Part shown: in pieces, positions 53,100 through 61,902 of the stretch
How the letters are laid out: each line of letters opens with the position of its first letter
How positions within the stretch are numbered: position 1 is the stretch's first letter
Source: RGIG4576 sp964536025
GTDB lineage: Bacteria > Bacteroidota > Bacteroidia > Bacteroidales > Muribaculaceae
DNA: 64,000 nucleotides
Assembly (NCBI GenBank): GCA_964536025.1
Contig: CAZHXA010000003.1
Coordinates: 28,302 to 92,301, forward strand
Direction: 5' to 3'
The notes under the pieces: model-generated
The model's database searches: none
Told to the model about the DNA's origin: nothing
Seen by the model: the letters and a program-made list of their open reading frames with translations, nothing else
Translations under genes and position numbers: made by a program

Positions 53100-54290
53100 T
53101 TAATCGTTTTTCAGATTATCTTCATATAGGAATTGCTCGTCATCGTCATAAAACTCCTCATCATCGTCCCATTCTTCTTCATATTCCTCTTCTTCTACAG
53201 GAATATCGCTTACATCAAATATGAAATCATCTTCTTCTTTTACGCGACGTTTTTCATCCAAGTCTCGATGAGTTATTTTTTCTGGGATACGATTATTTTC
53301 GTCATTTATGGCACGCCACAAAGCATCTTTAAGCTCCACAAGTCCCATATTGGCAACCGATGAAATAAAAATACATTCCACACCTTCGGGAACATCACCA
53401 CGCATTTCTTCCATAAGTTCATCATCGAGCATGTCACATTTGGTTATAGCAAGAACACGAGGTTTATCCACCAAGTCGGGATTGAACTGTTGCAATTCGT
53501 TGCATAATATTCCATATTCCTTTTTAATATCGTCGCTATCGGCGGGAATCATGAACAACAAAACGGCATTACGCTCTATGTGTCGCAAAAAACGCAATCC
53601 CAAACCTCTGCCTTCACTTGCTCCCTCTATGATTCCGGGTATATCCGCCATTACAAACGATTGATTGTTGCGATAGCTCACAATACCCAAATTGGGTTCC
53701 AATGTAGTAAAAGGATAATTAGCTATTTTGGGCTTTGCTGCCGATATTGACGACAATAAGGTTGACTTTCCTGCATTAGGGAAGCCTACCAATCCCACAT
53801 CGGCAAGCAATTTAAGTTCCAATATAATTGTTTTTTCAATGGCAGGTTCTCCCGGCTGTGCATAACGCGGAGTGCGATTGGTTGCTGTTGCAAAATGACA
53901 ATTTCCAAGACCGCCTTTTCCTCCTTTTAACAACTTTACCACTTCTCCGTCTTCGGTTACGTCGCACAAGAATTTACCTGTTTCCGCATCATATACTGCT
54001 GTTCCGCAAGGCACTTCTATCGTACGGTCTTCTCCATCTTTACCGAAACTTCGGTTACGACCGCCCGATTCGCCGTTGGTGGCAAATACATGTCGTTGAA
54101 ACTTCAAGTGAAGAAGTGTCCACAAATTTCTGTTTCCTTTCAAAAAAATGTGACCGCCTCTACCGCCATCGCCACCATCAGGTCCTCCTTTGGGGATATA
54201 TTTTGCTCTACGATAATGTTTTGACCCTGCTCCGCCTTTGCCGGAACGGCACATTATCTTAACATAATCTATAAAATTGGATTCTGCCAT
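53100..54290 (-). CDS. obgE: Ribosome-assembly GTPase ObgE
   Basis: A 396-residue essential GTPase that acts in 50S ribosome assembly and stress control. The N-terminal Obg domain has the glycine-rich GKGGAGSKHYRRAKYIPKGGPDGGDGGRGG pattern (about residues 14-45). The G domain has the P-loop GFPNAGKST (about 167-175), DIPGIIEGASEGRG (switch II) and TKCDML. The C-terminal tail (about 345-396) is very acidic with many Asp and Glu, longer than the E. coli type. A -7 box lies 22 bases upstream, and no adk gene is next to it. Confidence 0.95.
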   Translation of the reverse strand: MAESNFIDYVKIMCRSGKGGAGSKHYRRAKYIPKGGPDGGDGGRGGHIFLKGNRNLWTLLHLKFQRHVFATNGESGGRNRSFGKDGEDRTIEVPCGTAVYDAETGKFLCDVTEDGEVVKLLKGGKGGLGNCHFATATNRTPRYAQPGEPAIEKTIILELKLLADVGLVGFPNAGKSTLLSSISAAKPKIANYPFTTLEPNLGIVSYRNNQSFVMADIPGIIEGASEGRGLGLRFLRHIERNAVLLFMIPADSDDIKKEYGILCNELQQFNPDLVDKPRVLAITKCDMLDDELMEEMRGDVPEGVECIFISSVANMGLVELKDALWRAINDENNRIPEKITHRDLDEKRRVKEEDDFIFDVSDIPVEEEEYEEEWDDDEEFYDDDEQFLYEDNLKND

Positions 54291-54312
54291 TGTTATACTT
54301 TAATTTTCGTTG

Positions 54313-54320
54313 CAAAGTTA
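54313..54320 (-). promoter_or_regulatory. -7 box of obgE
   Basis: Minus-strand TAACTTTG, 22 bases before the obgE ATG. Confidence 0.5.
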
Positions 54321-54396
54321 ATGATAAAAATACAAATAGTGAATATTCCATCTATAATTCCTCTTTTCCTCACTCTACCGAAAGGTGTACGTTTCA

Positions 54397-54831
54397 CTAA
54401 CAGGCGTAAAAATTACCGCCGGAAATGTCAAAGAAGCGGTCATACTCTTTCTTCGTCTGATAATCGAGGTCTTTGCGGTCTACCACAAATAGCACCTTGT
54501 CGACATCGGGCAATTTAGATGCAAGGCGTGCAGTCTTGAACGAAGTGAGGGTTTTACCCGAACCTGTGGTGTGCCATATGTAGCCGCCACCCTCACGTTT
54601 ACCCCATGTCTTGGCATTGGTACTTACATTAACACGACGGATAATCTCTTCGGTCGCCGCTATCTGATAAGGTCGCATCACAAGCAACATGTTCTCCGAA
54701 GTGAACACACAATAGCGAGTAAGGATATTCAGTATTGTGTGTTTGGCGAGGAATGTTTGCGTAAAGTCCACAAGGTCGAGTATAGGCTCATTGTTTTTCT
54801 TTGCCCAGTAGGATGTAAACTCAAATGAATT
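54397..54831 (-). pseudogene. Remnant of a type I restriction enzyme R subunit (hsdR)
   Basis: About 145 residues of HsdR survive. The block reads NSFEFTSYWAKKNNEP, TFLAKHTILNILTRYC and VMRPYQIAATEEIIRRV, then the helicase Walker A loop in GYIWHTTGSGKT, and FVVDRKDLDYQTKKEYDRFF, which is where typical HsdR continues with the ATPase core. Both the N-terminal nuclease domain and the rest of the motor are missing, and no hsdM or hsdS lies nearby. An ATG further upstream (54915) extends the frame through a repeat hairpin but that part does not look like HsdR. A dead fragment of a lost restriction system. Confidence 0.8.
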
Positions 54832-54851
54832 TGATGTTTGCTTCTTACTGC

Positions 54852-54872
54852 GGACGCACGAGCCGTGCGTCC
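54852..54872. repeat. Short palindromic repeat at the edge of the hsdR remnant
   Basis: GGACGCACG at 54852-54860 pairs perfectly with CGTGCGTCC at 54864-54872 around AGC, a GC-rich hairpin in AT-rich surroundings. It resembles a REP-like palindrome I recall from other Bacteroidales genomes. It marks the break point of the remnant. Confidence 0.55.
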
Positions 54873-54952
54873 CTACTATGTTGTAATCGTTTTTGCTCAT
54901 ACTCATCTTGAACACAAATATAGCAATTATTTTATTAAGTATTTAAAAAGTA

Positions 54953-54992
54953 TAAAAAAAGAGGTTGTACCGCAAAATCACACGATACAACC
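54953..54992 (-). terminator. Terminator of manC
   Basis: On the minus strand GGTTGTA (complement of 54986-54992) pairs with TACAACC (54963-54969) and is followed by a run of T at 54953-54960. It is 35 bases past the manC stop. Confidence 0.8.
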
Positions 54993-55026
54993 CCATTATC
55001 CATTCTTTTATAGCTATATAACGTTG

Positions 55027-56109
55027 TTATAAATATTTGTCGCCGAAAGCTGTCTTTACTTCGTTTACATAGAGCTTGATTTTTTGCTCTTCACTGCGAG
55101 GCACGATAAGAATAACGTCGTCGGCAGCGGCAATTATATAGTCGTTGAGTTGTGAAGCTACAATGAGTTTATCACCCTTAGACGCTACCATGCAATCCTT
55201 GCAATCAAATAGCATGGCGTTGCAATTTTCGGTTACATTTCCTTCTTGATTCTTAGGAGAGTTGTCGTATAATGCTCCCCAAGTGCCTAAATCATCCCAA
55301 CCGAAGTCGACGCACTCCACATACACGTTTTTTGCCTTTTCCATTACGGCAAAGTCGATTGAAATGCCCGGACAAGCCGCAAAATTTTGCTCAATAAAGG
55401 CTTTTTCATCTTTTGTGCCGTATAATCCCAACCCTTTGTCAAATTGAGTTGCAATTTCGGGGGCACATTCTTGAATTGCATTCAAAATGCTGTTTACGCT
55501 CCAAAGAAACATCCCCGAATTCCAAAAAAATTCTCCTGTAGAAAGGAAAACCTTGGCAAGTTCAAGATTAGGCTTTTCGGTGAATGTTTTCACTTGTGAA
55601 ATGTTGTTTTCCACACTGTCGCCTATTTGAATATATCCATATCCGGTCTCGGGACGGCTCGGCTTTATACCCAAAGTCAATAAAGCATCGTGAGTTGAAA
55701 CAAAATCAAAGCCATTGTTGATGCAACGCTTGAATTCTTCTTCTTTCAACACAAGATGATCGCTTGGAGCCACCATAATCACAGCATCGGGATTAATGGC
55801 TTTGATGTGATAAGCAGCCCATGCAATACATGGAGCTGTATTACGTCGTGCCGGTTCCAAGAGGATTTGCGATTTATCCAATTCGGGCAATTGTTCTTGA
55901 ACCAGCGGAGCATATTGCTCGTTGGTCAAGATTATTACATTTTCCGTAGGCACAATACCTTTTGTACGGTCAAAACTCATCTGTAACAATGTGCGACCGG
56001 TTCCGAAAAAGTCGATAAACTGTTTCGGAGCATTGGCTCGGCTGTATGGCCAGAATCTACTGCCCACACCGCCACACATGATTACGCAATAGCGATTGCT
56101 TATGTTCAT
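55027..56109 (-). CDS. manC: Mannose-1-phosphate guanylyltransferase
   Basis: A 360-residue nucleotidyltransferase that makes GDP-mannose from mannose 1-phosphate and GTP. The signature CGGVGSRFWPYSRANAPKQF near residues 12-31 is the GTP-binding loop and active-site lysine region. PSDHLVL near 117, GYGYIQIGD near 155, FTEKPNLE near 173 and FFWNSGMFLW near 195-205 are typical, as is DFGWDDLGTWG near 267-277. There is no C-terminal isomerase domain, so it is the monofunctional form; manA at 50.7 kb supplies the upstream activity. It lies 25 bases downstream of metG. Confidence 0.93.
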   Translation of the reverse strand: MNISNRYCVIMCGGVGSRFWPYSRANAPKQFIDFFGTGRTLLQMSFDRTKGIVPTENVIILTNEQYAPLVQEQLPELDKSQILLEPARRNTAPCIAWAAYHIKAINPDAVIMVAPSDHLVLKEEEFKRCINNGFDFVSTHDALLTLGIKPSRPETGYGYIQIGDSVENNISQVKTFTEKPNLELAKVFLSTGEFFWNSGMFLWSVNSILNAIQECAPEIATQFDKGLGLYGTKDEKAFIEQNFAACPGISIDFAVMEKAKNVYVECVDFGWDDLGTWGALYDNSPKNQEGNVTENCNAMLFDCKDCMVASKGDKLIVASQLNDYIIAAADDVILIVPRSEEQKIKLYVNEVKTAFGDKYL

Positions 56110-56134
56110 AATGTGTATTTTATTTAAGTGTTAA

Positions 56135-58174
56135 TCATCCTACTTTACAACCGGGCTTTACTTCGCCTTGCGGACCTATTACAACAAGGCTTCCATCGGC
56201 ATTTTCGGCACTGAGTATCATACCTTGCGACTCAACGCCTTTCAGTTTGCGAGGCTCAAAATTGGCAATAAAACAAACTTCCTTACCCACAAGGTCTTCG
56301 GGCTTGTAATATTTTGCAATACCGCTCACAATAGTGCGTCCGCCCATGCCATCATCTATTTTAAATTTCAACAACTTGTCGGCCTTAGGCACTTTTTCAC
56401 ATTCAAGCACCTTACCCACTCTTATATCGAGTTTCATAAAGTCGTCAAAAGCCACTGTTGGAGCAACCGGAGCCGGAGTGAAATTGTTTACTTCGTTTTC
56501 CCTCTTTATGCGTTCCAAACGAGCCATTTGAGCATCGATAGCATCGTCTTCAATTTTTTCAAACAGCAATTGCGGTTCACCTAAAACGTGTCCAGCCGAC
56601 AAAAGGTCGGTTTTACCCAAGTCGTTCCAGTTGAAACTGCTAAGATTCAACATTTCACGCAATTTCTTGCTACTGAACGGCAAGAAAGGTTCAAAAGCGA
56701 TGCCAAGATTAGCAACAAGTTGCAAAGCAATGTTCAAGATGGTTTGCACACGTTCTATATCGGTTTTAGCCAATTTCCACGGTTCTGTTTCGGCAAGATA
56801 TTTATTACCTATGCGAGCCAGATTCATGGCTTCTTTCTGAGCATCACGGAACTTGAAGTTGTTGAGCAATTTTTCCACTTCGTCTTTTACGCCTGTAAAC
56901 TCGTTAAGCGTAGCATGGTCATAGTCGGTAAGTTCGCCGGCTTGCGGAACAACCCCATTGAAATATTTCTTGGTGAGTTGCAAAGCTCGATTCACAAAAT
57001 TACCGTAAATAGCTACAAGTTCGCTGTTATTGCGTGCTTGGAAATCTTTCCAAGTGAAATCGTTATCCTTAGTTTCGGGAGCGTTGGCAGTAAGCACATA
57101 TCTCAACACATCTTGTTTACCGGGAAAATCAGCCAAATATTCATGCAACCACACCGCCCAATTACGAGAAGTGGAAATCTTGTCGCCTTCAAGGTTCAAA
57201 AATTCGTTACTTGGCACGTTATCGGGCAAAATGTAACTACCTTCGGCTTTTAGCATTGTAGGGAACACGATGCAATGGAACACGATATTGTCTTTACCGA
57301 TAAAGTGAATCAAGCGGGTGCTGTCGTCTTTCCACCATTTTTCCCAATCGTTAGGAAGCAATTCTTTGGTATTGCTTATATATCCTATAGGAGCATCAAA
57401 CCACACATAAAGAACTTTGCCTTCGGCTCCTTCCACAGGAACAGGGATACCCCATTCAAGGTCGCGAGTTACGGCACGAGGACGCAAACCGGCATCGAGC
57501 CAACTTTTGCATTGTCCGTACACATTGCTACGCCACTCTTTATGGTCTTGAAGAATCCATTTTTCAAGCCATTCTTGGTAATCGTTCAAAGGCAGATACC
57601 AATGTGATGTGGGGCGTTTTACCAAAGGATTGCCTGTGAGTGCATTCTTAGGGTTTATGAGTTCATCGGGCGACAAAGTGCTACCGCACTTCTCGCACTG
57701 GTCACCATAGGCACCATCGGCATGGCAACGAGGACATTCACCCACGATATTGCGGTCGCTCAAGAATTGTTTTGCTTCCTCGTCGTAGAACTGTTCGCTC
57801 TCCATTTTAAGGAATTTTCCCTCATCATAAAGCTTGCGGAAAAACTCGCTTGCATGCTCATGGTGAGTGTGCGATGTTGTGCGACTGTAAATGTCAAATG
57901 AAATACCGAAATCGGCAAACGATTGTTTAATCAAATTGTGGTAACGGTCAACCACATCTTGAGGAGTGCAACCTTCTTTTTTGGCACGAATAGTAACAGG
58001 TACACCATGTTCATCGCTACCGCCTATGTGAAGCACTTCTTCGCCTTTAAGGCGTAAATAACGCACATAAATGTCGGCAGGCACATATACCCCTGCCAGG
58101 TGACCGATGTGAACCGGACCATTAGCATAAGGCAATGCCGTGGTTACAAGTGTGCGTGCAAATTTTTTTTCCAT
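56135..58174 (-). CDS. metG: Methionyl-tRNA synthetase
   Basis: A 679-residue class I aminoacyl-tRNA synthetase charging tRNA-Met. HIGH is present as PVHIGHLAG near residues 20-28, the zinc knuckle as CPRCHADGAYGDQCEKCGS near 140-160, and the KMSKS loop as KISTSRNW near 330. A C-terminal EMAP/Trbp-like dimerisation and tRNA-binding domain (about 575-679, DFMKLDIRVGKVLECEKVPKADKLLKFKID) is fused, as in most bacteria. The ATG at 58172-58174 begins the usual N-terminus; an upstream frame extension lacks similarity. Its promoter box is at 58259. Confidence 0.95.
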   Translation of the reverse strand: MEKKFARTLVTTALPYANGPVHIGHLAGVYVPADIYVRYLRLKGEEVLHIGGSDEHGVPVTIRAKKEGCTPQDVVDRYHNLIKQSFADFGISFDIYSRTTSHTHHEHASEFFRKLYDEGKFLKMESEQFYDEEAKQFLSDRNIVGECPRCHADGAYGDQCEKCGSTLSPDELINPKNALTGNPLVKRPTSHWYLPLNDYQEWLEKWILQDHKEWRSNVYGQCKSWLDAGLRPRAVTRDLEWGIPVPVEGAEGKVLYVWFDAPIGYISNTKELLPNDWEKWWKDDSTRLIHFIGKDNIVFHCIVFPTMLKAEGSYILPDNVPSNEFLNLEGDKISTSRNWAVWLHEYLADFPGKQDVLRYVLTANAPETKDNDFTWKDFQARNNSELVAIYGNFVNRALQLTKKYFNGVVPQAGELTDYDHATLNEFTGVKDEVEKLLNNFKFRDAQKEAMNLARIGNKYLAETEPWKLAKTDIERVQTILNIALQLVANLGIAFEPFLPFSSKKLREMLNLSSFNWNDLGKTDLLSAGHVLGEPQLLFEKIEDDAIDAQMARLERIKRENEVNNFTPAPVAPTVAFDDFMKLDIRVGKVLECEKVPKADKLLKFKIDDGMGGRTIVSGIAKYYKPEDLVGKEVCFIANFEPRKLKGVESQGMILSAENADGSLVVIGPQGEVKPGCKVG

Positions 58175-58248
58175 ATATATAGAGTTTTTTATTTTGCTTA
58201 AACTATTAAGGTGCAACATTATTCAATCACTTTCACACCTTAAAACAA

Positions 58249-58266
58249 TAACTTTGTGCAAAGTTA
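58249..58266. promoter_or_regulatory. Palindrome of two facing -7 boxes upstream of metG
   Basis: TAACTTTG on the plus strand (58249-58256) and TAACTTTG on the minus strand (58259-58266) face each other two bases apart. The minus copy suits metG (85 bases upstream). The plus copy points to the next gene, which has another box at 58404. No -33 TTTG is seen for either. Confidence 0.5.
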
Positions 58267-58403
58267 ATAACTCGCGACGAAATATAAAATTAAACGGTTC
58301 TCTATTTTTGGCATTACCTTGCAGTTAAGTTTTATAAACATAATGAGAGAATCGTGTTTTACATTTCATCGTGTTTTACAAGAAGGAATTCATCAATTTT
58401 AGT

Positions 58404-58411
58404 TATATTTG
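58404..58411 (+). promoter_or_regulatory. -7 box of the acetylxylan esterase-like gene
   Basis: TATATTTG, 40 bases before the ATG at 58452. It rules out an ATG at 58371 as the main start. Confidence 0.5.
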
Positions 58412-58451
58412 TACTTATTTCGCAACGAAAACATCTTTAATAACTGTTACA

Positions 58452-59723
58452 ATGAAACGAATTATCAACTTTTTGGTATTATTTCTTGCCGTATCATTAG
58501 GATTGTCGGCTCAATCAAGTCAACTACAATTATTACTTGTACCCAACCATGAAGACGGGCTTTACAAAGTGGGCGAACAAGTGAAAATGAAAATAATAGC
58601 GACCCGTTGCGGAATGCCATTAAATAACGTGGAAATAAGCTACGAAGTGAGTGAAGACTTGATGGATGCACACATTAAAAAAACGATTAAACCTACCGGC
58701 AATGAAATAGCAATAAATGTGGGAACCATGAAGGCTCCCGGATTCCTGAGAGTGAAAGCAAAAGTTGAAAAAGACGGGAAAAAAGCCTCAACCATGTCAA
58801 CAGTAGGCTTCGATGTGGAAAAACTACAACCCACAGTGTCAATTCCTGATGATTTTGATGAATTTTGGAACAAAAATCTTGAAAAATTAAGAAAACAAGA
58901 GCTTCGTCCCGAAATGACCTTGCTACCGGAGCGTTGTACAAAAAAAGTTGATGTGTATCACATTTCTTACTGTAATATAAACGGTTCTCGCATGTATGGC
59001 ATGCTCACCATTCCCAAAGGAGAAGGTAAATATCCTGCAATAGTAAGATTTCCGGGAGCGGGAATAGGCGTAAAAAGCGGTGATGTGAAACATTCGGAAC
59101 GTGGTGTGATTATTCTCGAACTCGGTATTCACGGCATACCGGTCAATCTTGAAGGCAGCATATATGAAGATTTGAGCAAAGGTGTGCTCTCGGCATATTA
59201 TCTTGATAATCTCGAAAACCGTGATACATTCTATTACAAACGCGTGTATATGGGATGTGTGAGAGCTGTGGATTTCTTATTGTCATTGCCACAATGCAAC
59301 GGCAACATAGGAACATTGGGAGGCAGTCAAGGTGGCTTGTTGTCGATAGTTACCTCTCGACTCGATAATCGCATAAAAGCTTCGGCAATATATTTCCCTG
59401 CAATGAGCGATATGGAAGGTTATACACACGGACGTGCCGGAGGGTGGCCTCATGCGTTTAAATATAAGGGAAACCGCACAAAGGAAAAGCTAAATACGGC
59501 TCGCTATTATGATGCAGCCAACTTTGCTCGTGGCTTGAAAGCACCGGTTTTTTATGCATTCGGCTATAACGACATAACTTGTGCCCCAACGACCACACGC
59601 TCGGTTTACAATGTAATTACAGCACCCAAAACGCTTTATGTGTGCGAAAACACAGGACACTGGTTATATAACGACCAAAACAACACAATGTGGGACTGGA
59701 TTATCAATGAATTGCAAAAGTAA
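58452..59723 (+). CDS. Exported acetylxylan esterase-like protein (AXE1 family)
   Basis: A 423-residue protein with a signal peptide (residues 1-20, ending LSAQ), an N-terminal beta domain (about 25-125) and an AXE1/cephalosporin-C deacetylase alpha/beta hydrolase (about 135-423). The nucleophile is in IGTLGGSQGGLLSIV near residue 287, the candidate acid in AFGYNDITCAP near 372 and the His in ENTGHWLYND near 402. FPGAGIG near 200 is the oxyanion region. These enzymes remove acetyl groups from sugars such as acetylated xylan; substrate here is unknown. It lies five bases before a DUF456 gene. The ATG at 58452 begins the signal peptide. Confidence 0.86.
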   Translation: MKRIINFLVLFLAVSLGLSAQSSQLQLLLVPNHEDGLYKVGEQVKMKIIATRCGMPLNNVEISYEVSEDLMDAHIKKTIKPTGNEIAINVGTMKAPGFLRVKAKVEKDGKKASTMSTVGFDVEKLQPTVSIPDDFDEFWNKNLEKLRKQELRPEMTLLPERCTKKVDVYHISYCNINGSRMYGMLTIPKGEGKYPAIVRFPGAGIGVKSGDVKHSERGVIILELGIHGIPVNLEGSIYEDLSKGVLSAYYLDNLENRDTFYYKRVYMGCVRAVDFLLSLPQCNGNIGTLGGSQGGLLSIVTSRLDNRIKASAIYFPAMSDMEGYTHGRAGGWPHAFKYKGNRTKEKLNTARYYDAANFARGLKAPVFYAFGYNDITCAPTTTRSVYNVITAPKTLYVCENTGHWLYNDQNNTMWDWIINELQK

Positions 59724-59728
59724 TCGTC

Positions 59729-60205
59729 ATGGACATATTTTTATTGATTTTATCCATAATATGCGGTTTAACGGGGATTGTCGGTTGTATTATACCGGCA
59801 TTACCCGGTCCGCCATTGGCTTATCTTGCAATGTTGCTACTGCACTGGAGCGGACTTGTGCAATTCAGCTTCATGGATCTTACTGTGTGGGGCTTGATTA
59901 TCGTAGCAGTGAGTGTGGTGGATTTCCTTCTCACTCCGTGGATGACCAAACGATTTGGTGGCAGTAAAGCCGGTACATGGGGGTCTATAATCGGTTTGTT
60001 TGCGGGAATGTTTATGCCGTGGCCCATAGGTCCGTTTGCCGGCCCTTTTTTAGGTGCTTTTATAGGAGAAATCATTGTGAGTCAAAAAGATTCAAGCATT
60101 GCTTTGCGTGCTGCAATAGGTTCGTTCTTGTCGTTCTTTGTGGGAACGGGAATAAAACTGCTTACATGCGTAGGAATGCTTATATTTGTCATTTGTTCTC
60201 GCTAA
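59729..60205 (+). CDS. DUF456 membrane protein
   Basis: A 158-residue integral membrane protein of the DUF456 family, of unknown function. Four to five hydrophobic helices are seen (about 2-22, 25-45, 50-70, 85-110, 130-155). The family glycine/proline blocks are IICGLTGIVGCIIPALPGPPLAYLAMLLLHW (about 8-40), FLLTPWMTKRFGGSKAGTWGSIIG near 70-92 and GPFAGPFLGAFIGE near 102-115. It starts five bases after the esterase and probably shares its transcript; no functional link is evident. Confidence 0.85.
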   Translation: MDIFLLILSIICGLTGIVGCIIPALPGPPLAYLAMLLLHWSGLVQFSFMDLTVWGLIIVAVSVVDFLLTPWMTKRFGGSKAGTWGSIIGLFAGMFMPWPIGPFAGPFLGAFIGEIIVSQKDSSIALRAAIGSFLSFFVGTGIKLLTCVGMLIFVICSR

Positions 60206-60297
60206 TAGCAAATGTGAACATCGAATAAAACTACATCTCAATACTATTGTTTAGTGATAAAAATCCTGAAATAAAGATGTTTGTAATCTTTTATTTG

Positions 60298-60305
60298 TAT
60301 TTTTG
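60298..60305 (+). promoter_or_regulatory. -7 box of the DUF1573-meaB group
   Basis: TATTTTTG, 63 bases before the ATG at 60369. TTTG at 60280-60283 lies only 14 bases upstream of it, too close for a normal -33. Confidence 0.4.
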
Positions 60306-60368
60306 TGTTTGAAGTGTATACATTATACGATTACTAAAAACATTTACATCAAAAAACATATAACGGAC

Positions 60369-60779
60369 ATGAAACGTATTCTTTTTATCTTAATAACAGC
60401 AGTGCTGATGTTTGGCACCACGCAAGCCGATGATAAAAAATATGCACAGGCAACATTCCCTAAAAAATCGCATGATTTTGGCATCATCAAGGAAGAAAAC
60501 GGACCGGTAAACACCACTTTCGAAATCGTCAATACCGGCAACAAACCTCTTATCATCACCGATGTTACAGTGTCTTGTGGTTGCACAGGTAGAGAATACA
60601 CCAAAAAACCTATCGCTCCCGGGAAAAGCGGGAAAGTGAAAATTACATATAATCCTGCAGGACGACCGGGTGCGTTTAAAAAAAGTATAAAAGTGCGTAC
60701 CAACGGACGCGAAAAACGAACAACTTTAACCATTGAAGGGACAACAATACCAAGTTCGGAGGATAATAAAGAATCATGA
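60369..60779 (+). CDS. Exported DUF1573 domain protein, single domain
   Basis: A 136-residue protein. A signal peptide (residues 1-20, ending TQAD) precedes one DUF1573 domain, an immunoglobulin-like fold common in Bacteroidetes: FPKKSHDFGIIKEENGPVNTTFEIVNTGNKPL, then VTVSCGCTGREYTKKPIAPGKSGKVKITYNPAGRPGAFKKSI. The paired cysteines of SCGC are kept. Function unknown; a periplasmic or surface adapter is plausible. The ATG at 60369 begins the signal peptide. The stop overlaps the next gene's start by four bases, so the two are translationally coupled. Confidence 0.82.
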   Translation: MKRILFILITAVLMFGTTQADDKKYAQATFPKKSHDFGIIKEENGPVNTTFEIVNTGNKPLIITDVTVSCGCTGREYTKKPIAPGKSGKVKITYNPAGRPGAFKKSIKVRTNGREKRTTLTIEGTTIPSSEDNKES

Positions 60780-61867
60780 AATCGCTATCATTTTCATTAA
60801 CTCTACTTCTTGTGACATTTTTTTGTTATGCCGAAGGAAAAGCCACATGGCTTAATACCGTTCACAACTTTGGCACTTTCAATGAAAATGCAGATAAAGT
60901 TTCGTGTGAAATGAAAATGATAAACACAGGTAACGACGACATAAAAATCACCGACGTTAAGGCGACTTGCGGTTGCACGGCTACATCGCACACTTCAGGA
61001 AAGATAGCTCCGGGTGATACGGCTGTGGTTACAATTACTTACAATGCCAACGGACGACCGGGCAGATTTAACAAAAACATTTATGTTTACACCGATGGAA
61101 CGCCACAAAAAAGCGTATTAACAATAAAAGGAAACGTAATAGGTTCAACTGAAACAATCAATCGTGAATTTCCGCACGCCATAGGTGCATTAAAATTAAA
61201 AAACATAATTGTGCCTTTCGGCGAAATAACCAAAGGTAAATCACGAACACGCTTTATCAGCTTATATAATCAAAGTAATGACACGATGACTGCCGTGTTT
61301 CATGATGTACCTTCGCACATTCAAGTGGCGATGATTCCACAATCCTTAGCTCCGGGAGAAATAGCAACAATTACCATAACTTTTCACTCCGAGAAAAAAG
61401 AAGATTGGGGATTTACTCAGGATTCTTTCACAATGGAATCACTTCCCTCATCGTTTAGCAACAATGCTGTTGCAGGTATCGGAAATATAAATGTAACAAC
61501 CATATTACGAGAACATTTCGATAAGACGTCGGCAAAAAAATATGACAAATATCCTGTTGCAAAACTTTCAACAACCAAAATAGATTGCGGTAGCATATCT
61601 AAACAAGAAAACAACATCACGGCTTACTTTGAATTGTTTAATACAGGAAAGTCGAAACTGAATATACGCAAAATTTACAGCCTTGATAGGGGCATTGAAA
61701 TAGATTACAAAAAAGCCACAATAAAACCGGGTAAATCGGTAAAAGTGGCAGTTGACATAAATCCGCGTGTACTTAACGATGTGCTTAACGCAAAAATTGA
61801 GGTACTTACCAATGACCCTAACAATTCATGGCAAACCATTCGCCTTGTAGGATTGGTAAAAAACTAA
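60776..61867 (+). CDS. Exported DUF1573 protein, multi-domain
   Basis: A 363-residue paralogue of the preceding protein with a signal peptide (residues 1-20, ending CYAE). The first DUF1573 domain (about 25-120) has ATCGCTATSHTSGKIAPGDTAVVTITYNANGRPGRFNKNIYV. A second Ig-like region (about 135-250) and a third (about 258-363, CGSISKQENNITAYFELFNTG and KIEVLTNDPNNSWQTIRLVG) follow without the cysteine pair. Function unknown. It is coupled to the upstream gene by a four-base overlap and lies 35 bases before meaB, which looks unrelated. Confidence 0.82.
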   Translation: MKSLSFSLTLLLVTFFCYAEGKATWLNTVHNFGTFNENADKVSCEMKMINTGNDDIKITDVKATCGCTATSHTSGKIAPGDTAVVTITYNANGRPGRFNKNIYVYTDGTPQKSVLTIKGNVIGSTETINREFPHAIGALKLKNIIVPFGEITKGKSRTRFISLYNQSNDTMTAVFHDVPSHIQVAMIPQSLAPGEIATITITFHSEKKEDWGFTQDSFTMESLPSSFSNNAVAGIGNINVTTILREHFDKTSAKKYDKYPVAKLSTTKIDCGSISKQENNITAYFELFNTGKSKLNIRKIYSLDRGIEIDYKKATIKPGKSVKVAVDINPRVLNDVLNAKIEVLTNDPNNSWQTIRLVGLVKN

Positions 61868-61902
61868 AAAAACGAAAACTAACAATTAACTTCGATACAG
61901 AT

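Noticed and set aside
54832..54915. The N-terminal 28 residues of the hsdR frame as part of the protein.
   Set aside because: They run through the palindromic repeat and do not resemble HsdR, so only the downstream part was kept as the remnant.
61828..61902. A longer MeaB starting at 61828.
   Set aside because: It would overlap the DUF1573 gene by 40 bases, and the extra residues are a lysine-rich run unlike the family. The ATG at 61903 gives a standard length.
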